Positions 61,642-64,000 of a DNA stretch of 64,000 nucleotides are shown piece by piece. Within the stretch, counting starts at the first letter, position 1. The number at the start of each line of letters is the position of its first letter. The notes beneath the pieces were generated by a model. It had not been told where the DNA came from. It saw nothing but the letters and a program-made list of their open reading frames with translations, and did no database searches. The position numbers and the translations under genes were made by a program. The DNA comes from Chloroflexota bacterium (GTDB lineage Bacteria; Chloroflexota; Anaerolineae; Aggregatilineales; J027). The stretch covers positions 62,001 to 126,000 of the forward strand of contig JACRBG010000002.1 of the NCBI GenBank assembly GCA_016234595.1, in the 5' to 3' direction.

Positions 61642-63591
61642 ATGAAGTTTGATTTGAAATCTAAAAAAGCAATTTCCCCACGCTGGATTATCTCAGTTCT
61701 CATTTTTGGCACGGCCTTGTGGTTATACACCTCGACCGCTGTACCGGGTTTGGTGGTTGGAGGCGGGGTGGAAAGTGAATCGGCGGAATTGCAGCGGGTT
61801 GCTAATCGTTTAGGGATTGCCCACAGTACGGGATATCCCATTTATACATTGGTGGGTTACGGAGCGGCTCGTTTAGGAGAGGGACTGAATCAAAATCCTT
61901 ATACATGGATTACCTATAGTTCGGCCTTAGCCAGCGCCGTTGCGTTGGTGCTATTTTTTCAATTAGCCCTGTTGGTTGCCTGTCCACAAGCCGCATTGGG
62001 TGCGACGGGCTTGCTGATGGCTTCAAATACTATCTGGCATATCAGCACAATTCCCGAAACACAAGCCCTCCATGCTATTTCACTCGTCGGCTTATTTTGG
62101 TTGATGCTGCTGCACCTATACCAACCTCAAAAATTTGGGCCGTTGGTGGGGATGGGGTTTTTGGCAGGGCTAGGGCTTGCTAATCACCGGACAATTGTAT
62201 TGGCTTTTCCGGCGGTTGGATTGGCGATGTTGTTGGCTGGGACATGGCGACATCTGAAATTTAAACAATGGCTGATTTTGGGTGTTGTTTTGATACTGCC
62301 AATTTTGTCCTATAGCTATATCTACCTGCGGGTCAATACGGACCCCCATGTGGTGTTTAGCACTCGCCCTAGTTGGTTTCCCGCCGAGATGAATAACCAA
62401 ATTGCAACCGATGTTATCCGAGGTAAATTGCAAACAGGGGAGGGTTTGGAAGGCAATATTCGTTTCCCTAAGGACGATTTTACCGAAAGGCTGGATTTTG
62501 TACGGCATAACTTACAAGCTGAACTGACAACAGTCGGTTTTTGGGCAGGTATGTTGGGATTGGCCCTGCTTGGCCTAAAAAACTGGCGAATAGGTTTGGT
62601 TTTACTGGCTTATCTCATTCCTTGGTTGATTTTTTTGATGGCATGGCGGCTGGATTGGAAGGCCGTTGTTTATCAACATGCTTTGGTAATGCCTTTGATT
62701 GTGGGATTGATGGTGCTAGCGTCGTGGCCGATTTATTTGGTGAAAAAATGGAAGTCGCCTGTGCTGTTTTCTATTTTGGCTCTGCCACTGATTTGGTTAG
62801 CCATTCATACCTATCTTCAAAATCACCCCGCCCGTGATTTGAGTAATGACCATCGCGGAGACGAATATTTGGCTCAAATTGATTATCTGACCGATGGGGC
62901 CGTTGTTTTTGGTGGCGGCTGGTCGCCTGAAACATTTATTTTGTTGGAATTTTTAGACAATCACCATCGCACCGATCTATTGCCACTGGATTCGCGGAAT
63001 GTGGATGATGTAATTCAAGAGGCCTCGAATCTCAATCGAGATACCTACATCACACCATTTTTCCGCAGCATTTTTGGTCTCTATGTCGGTTCGACATGGA
63101 TTCAGGAACGTGGAGTAGCGTTTTCGGGCACATACACCGACATATTTTTGCAGGTGCGTCCGCCCCTTGATCCACGCTTGCAGGTCGAGGCGGATGGTGC
63201 AACCCATGTTCAGACACCCATCGCACCGGATATTGAACTCTATAGTTATACTTTAGGGTCGGATGCTGACGGTATTCGACTAGCGGTCTATTGGCGGGCA
63301 ACCGAGACAATTGATACCCGCTATTCGGTGTTTACCCATTTGCGATATTATGCAGCAGATGGCGGGGTACGGCTGTTGAGCCAAGATGACGCTTATGCGC
63401 CTGTCGAAAACAGCTACCCAACCGATTTATGGGAGGCGGATCAATTTGTCAAAGATACCTATTTTATCAAATGGCCGCGTGAGCCATTGCCGCCGGATGG
63501 CTTGAAAATCGTCATTGGGATGACCTTGAGCGCGACGGGTGATCGGACGGGTGAGTTCGTGATTCCTTTCACCAAAAGTGATGAAAAATAG
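61642..63591 (+). CDS. DUF2723-family membrane glycosyltransferase-like protein
   Basis: A 649-residue protein with about 9-11 hydrophobic segments in the first two-thirds, then a soluble C-terminal region of about 210 residues. Early motifs VPGLVVGGGVESESAELQRVANRLGIAHSTGYPIYTLVGY carry the Asp/Glu and HSTGYPIY of the DUF2723 (GT117-like) family, which transfers sugars from lipid carriers on the outer face. The start ATG 61642 follows AGGA; earlier ATG codons lack a site. It is divergent from the LysM gene. The acceptor is unknown. Confidence 0.85.
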   Translation: MKFDLKSKKAISPRWIISVLIFGTALWLYTSTAVPGLVVGGGVESESAELQRVANRLGIAHSTGYPIYTLVGYGAARLGEGLNQNPYTWITYSSALASAVALVLFFQLALLVACPQAALGATGLLMASNTIWHISTIPETQALHAISLVGLFWLMLLHLYQPQKFGPLVGMGFLAGLGLANHRTIVLAFPAVGLAMLLAGTWRHLKFKQWLILGVVLILPILSYSYIYLRVNTDPHVVFSTRPSWFPAEMNNQIATDVIRGKLQTGEGLEGNIRFPKDDFTERLDFVRHNLQAELTTVGFWAGMLGLALLGLKNWRIGLVLLAYLIPWLIFLMAWRLDWKAVVYQHALVMPLIVGLMVLASWPIYLVKKWKSPVLFSILALPLIWLAIHTYLQNHPARDLSNDHRGDEYLAQIDYLTDGAVVFGGGWSPETFILLEFLDNHHRTDLLPLDSRNVDDVIQEASNLNRDTYITPFFRSIFGLYVGSTWIQERGVAFSGTYTDIFLQVRPPLDPRLQVEADGATHVQTPIAPDIELYSYTLGSDADGIRLAVYWRATETIDTRYSVFTHLRYYAADGGVRLLSQDDAYAPVENSYPTDLWEADQFVKDTYFIKWPREPLPPDGLKIVIGMTLSATGDRTGEFVIPFTKSDEK

Positions 63592-63733
63592 AGAGTTAGC
63601 AAAATTAAACCGCCCTGCTACAGTATCCCTTAAACATTTGTGATAAAATCCAGTTTGAGGCCATAATCGCTTGACGATGGTCATCACTTTATATTGGGTT
63701 TTCAGCAATGGTTATATTAGGGCGGCGTAAATT

Positions 63734-64000
63734 ATGAAAGTGGTCTTGCCACGACAAAACGAAGCCTATGCAGCAGAAGTAGAGGCAAAACCCCAAATTG
63801 CTGCACCTCAAGCCAGTCTTTTAGCTCGGCGGTTAAATTATGCGGTCGTTTTTGGAGCAGTCATCGTAGCGGTTATTGCAGCGGCAGCCTATCTGGTGCT
63901 TGCCCTCCAGTTTCAAAACCGACCTTTCCTCGGTGTGATGCTCACCCATGATGCCAAAGTCCAAAACGTAGGGCCATTTAGTAATCAGACATGGCCGGGT
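63734..64000 (+). CDS. Start of a membrane protein, cut by the window end
   Basis: Translation from ATG 63734 gives 89 codons without a stop to the window edge. An Ala/Glu-rich cytoplasmic start of about 37 residues is followed by one hydrophobic segment (AVIVAVIAAAAYLVLALQF) and a stretch FLGVMLTHDAKVQNVGPF resembling the signal-sensing N-terminal part of some Chloroflexota kinases or phosphatases. The rest lies outside. It is probably a sensor protein, but this is a guess from a fragment. Confidence 0.65.
   Translation, partial: MKVVLPRQNEAYAAEVEAKPQIAAPQASLLARRLNYAVVFGAVIVAVIAAAAYLVLALQFQNRPFLGVMLTHDAKVQNVGPFSNQTWPG

Overview
The window is a gene-dense chromosomal segment (about 50% GC by eye) with about 65 protein genes. 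It has no rRNA, tRNA, CRISPR array, insertion sequence or prophage that I can see. The gene content and style suggest a free-living, probably aerobic, monoderm member of the Chloroflexota (Anaerolineae-like). The signs are many lipoproteins with Thr/Pro-rich linkers, PA14/SH3b and LysM surface proteins, an LCP protein, a DUF2723 protein, a Memo-family protein, SpoIIM fused to an ABC permease, and a ThyX of the WWQW-RHRxxS type. This taxonomic call is inference; I could not run a search.

Layout. 1-3.6 kb (+): hemW, a lipoprotein and three unknown genes. 3.7-8.0 kb (-): an unknown secreted protein, a lipoprotein, then a tyrosine-catabolism-like set (HPPD, an atypical SDR, a fumarylacetoacetase-family hydrolase). 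8.1-9.6 kb (-): ParA and a tail-anchored partner. 9.7-16 kb (+): the classical rpmH-rnpA-yidD-[beta-propeller lipoprotein]-yidC-jag block followed by gyrB; dnaA is absent. 16.2-22.4 kb (-): phosphoesterase, membrane J-domain protein, zinc ribbon protein, MBL hydrolase, ABC exporter with SpoIIM fusion, lipoate ligase. 22.6-30.6 kb (+): NERD-helicase, sugar transferase, GNAT, rplU-rpmA-rpmE, tdk, TlpA-like lipoprotein, galT. 30.6-34.5 kb (-): GH13-like protein, DUF218, LCP. 34.6-38.4 kb (+): LprG/LppX-like lipoprotein with a P55-like MFS exporter, then a PaaK-like ligase. 38.4-43.4 kb (-): YaeQ-like, PA14/SH3b protein, a receiver domain protein, and a threonine synthase fused to two receiver domains. 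43.8-50.2 kb (+): five-gene peptide ABC importer. 50.3-53.1 kb (-): PhzF, endonuclease V, AAA ATPase. 53.2-54.1 kb (+): thyX split by a group I intron. 54.2-64 kb: small unknown genes, aspS, Memo, priA, LysM lipoprotein, DUF2723 protein and the start of a membrane protein.

The strongest discoveries are four. (1) A 249-nt group I intron without a homing endonuclease lies in thyX (53424-53672). Its P2-P9 helices can be drawn by hand, and its removal restores the exact WWQWVRHR active-site coding sequence. (2) A PLP-dependent threonine synthase carries two C-terminal response-regulator receiver domains and overlaps a stand-alone receiver gene. (3) Ribosomal protein bL31 is fused to a domain resembling the C-terminal domain of the RNA polymerase alpha subunit. 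(4) An LprG-like lipoprotein gene overlaps a P55-like MFS gene, the arrangement known for mycobacterial lipid export.

The chromosome is compact. Several convergent genes touch or overlap at their stops (galT/GH13, PaaK/YaeQ, ABC importer/PhzF). In two places the promoter of the next gene is built into the terminator hairpin of the previous one.
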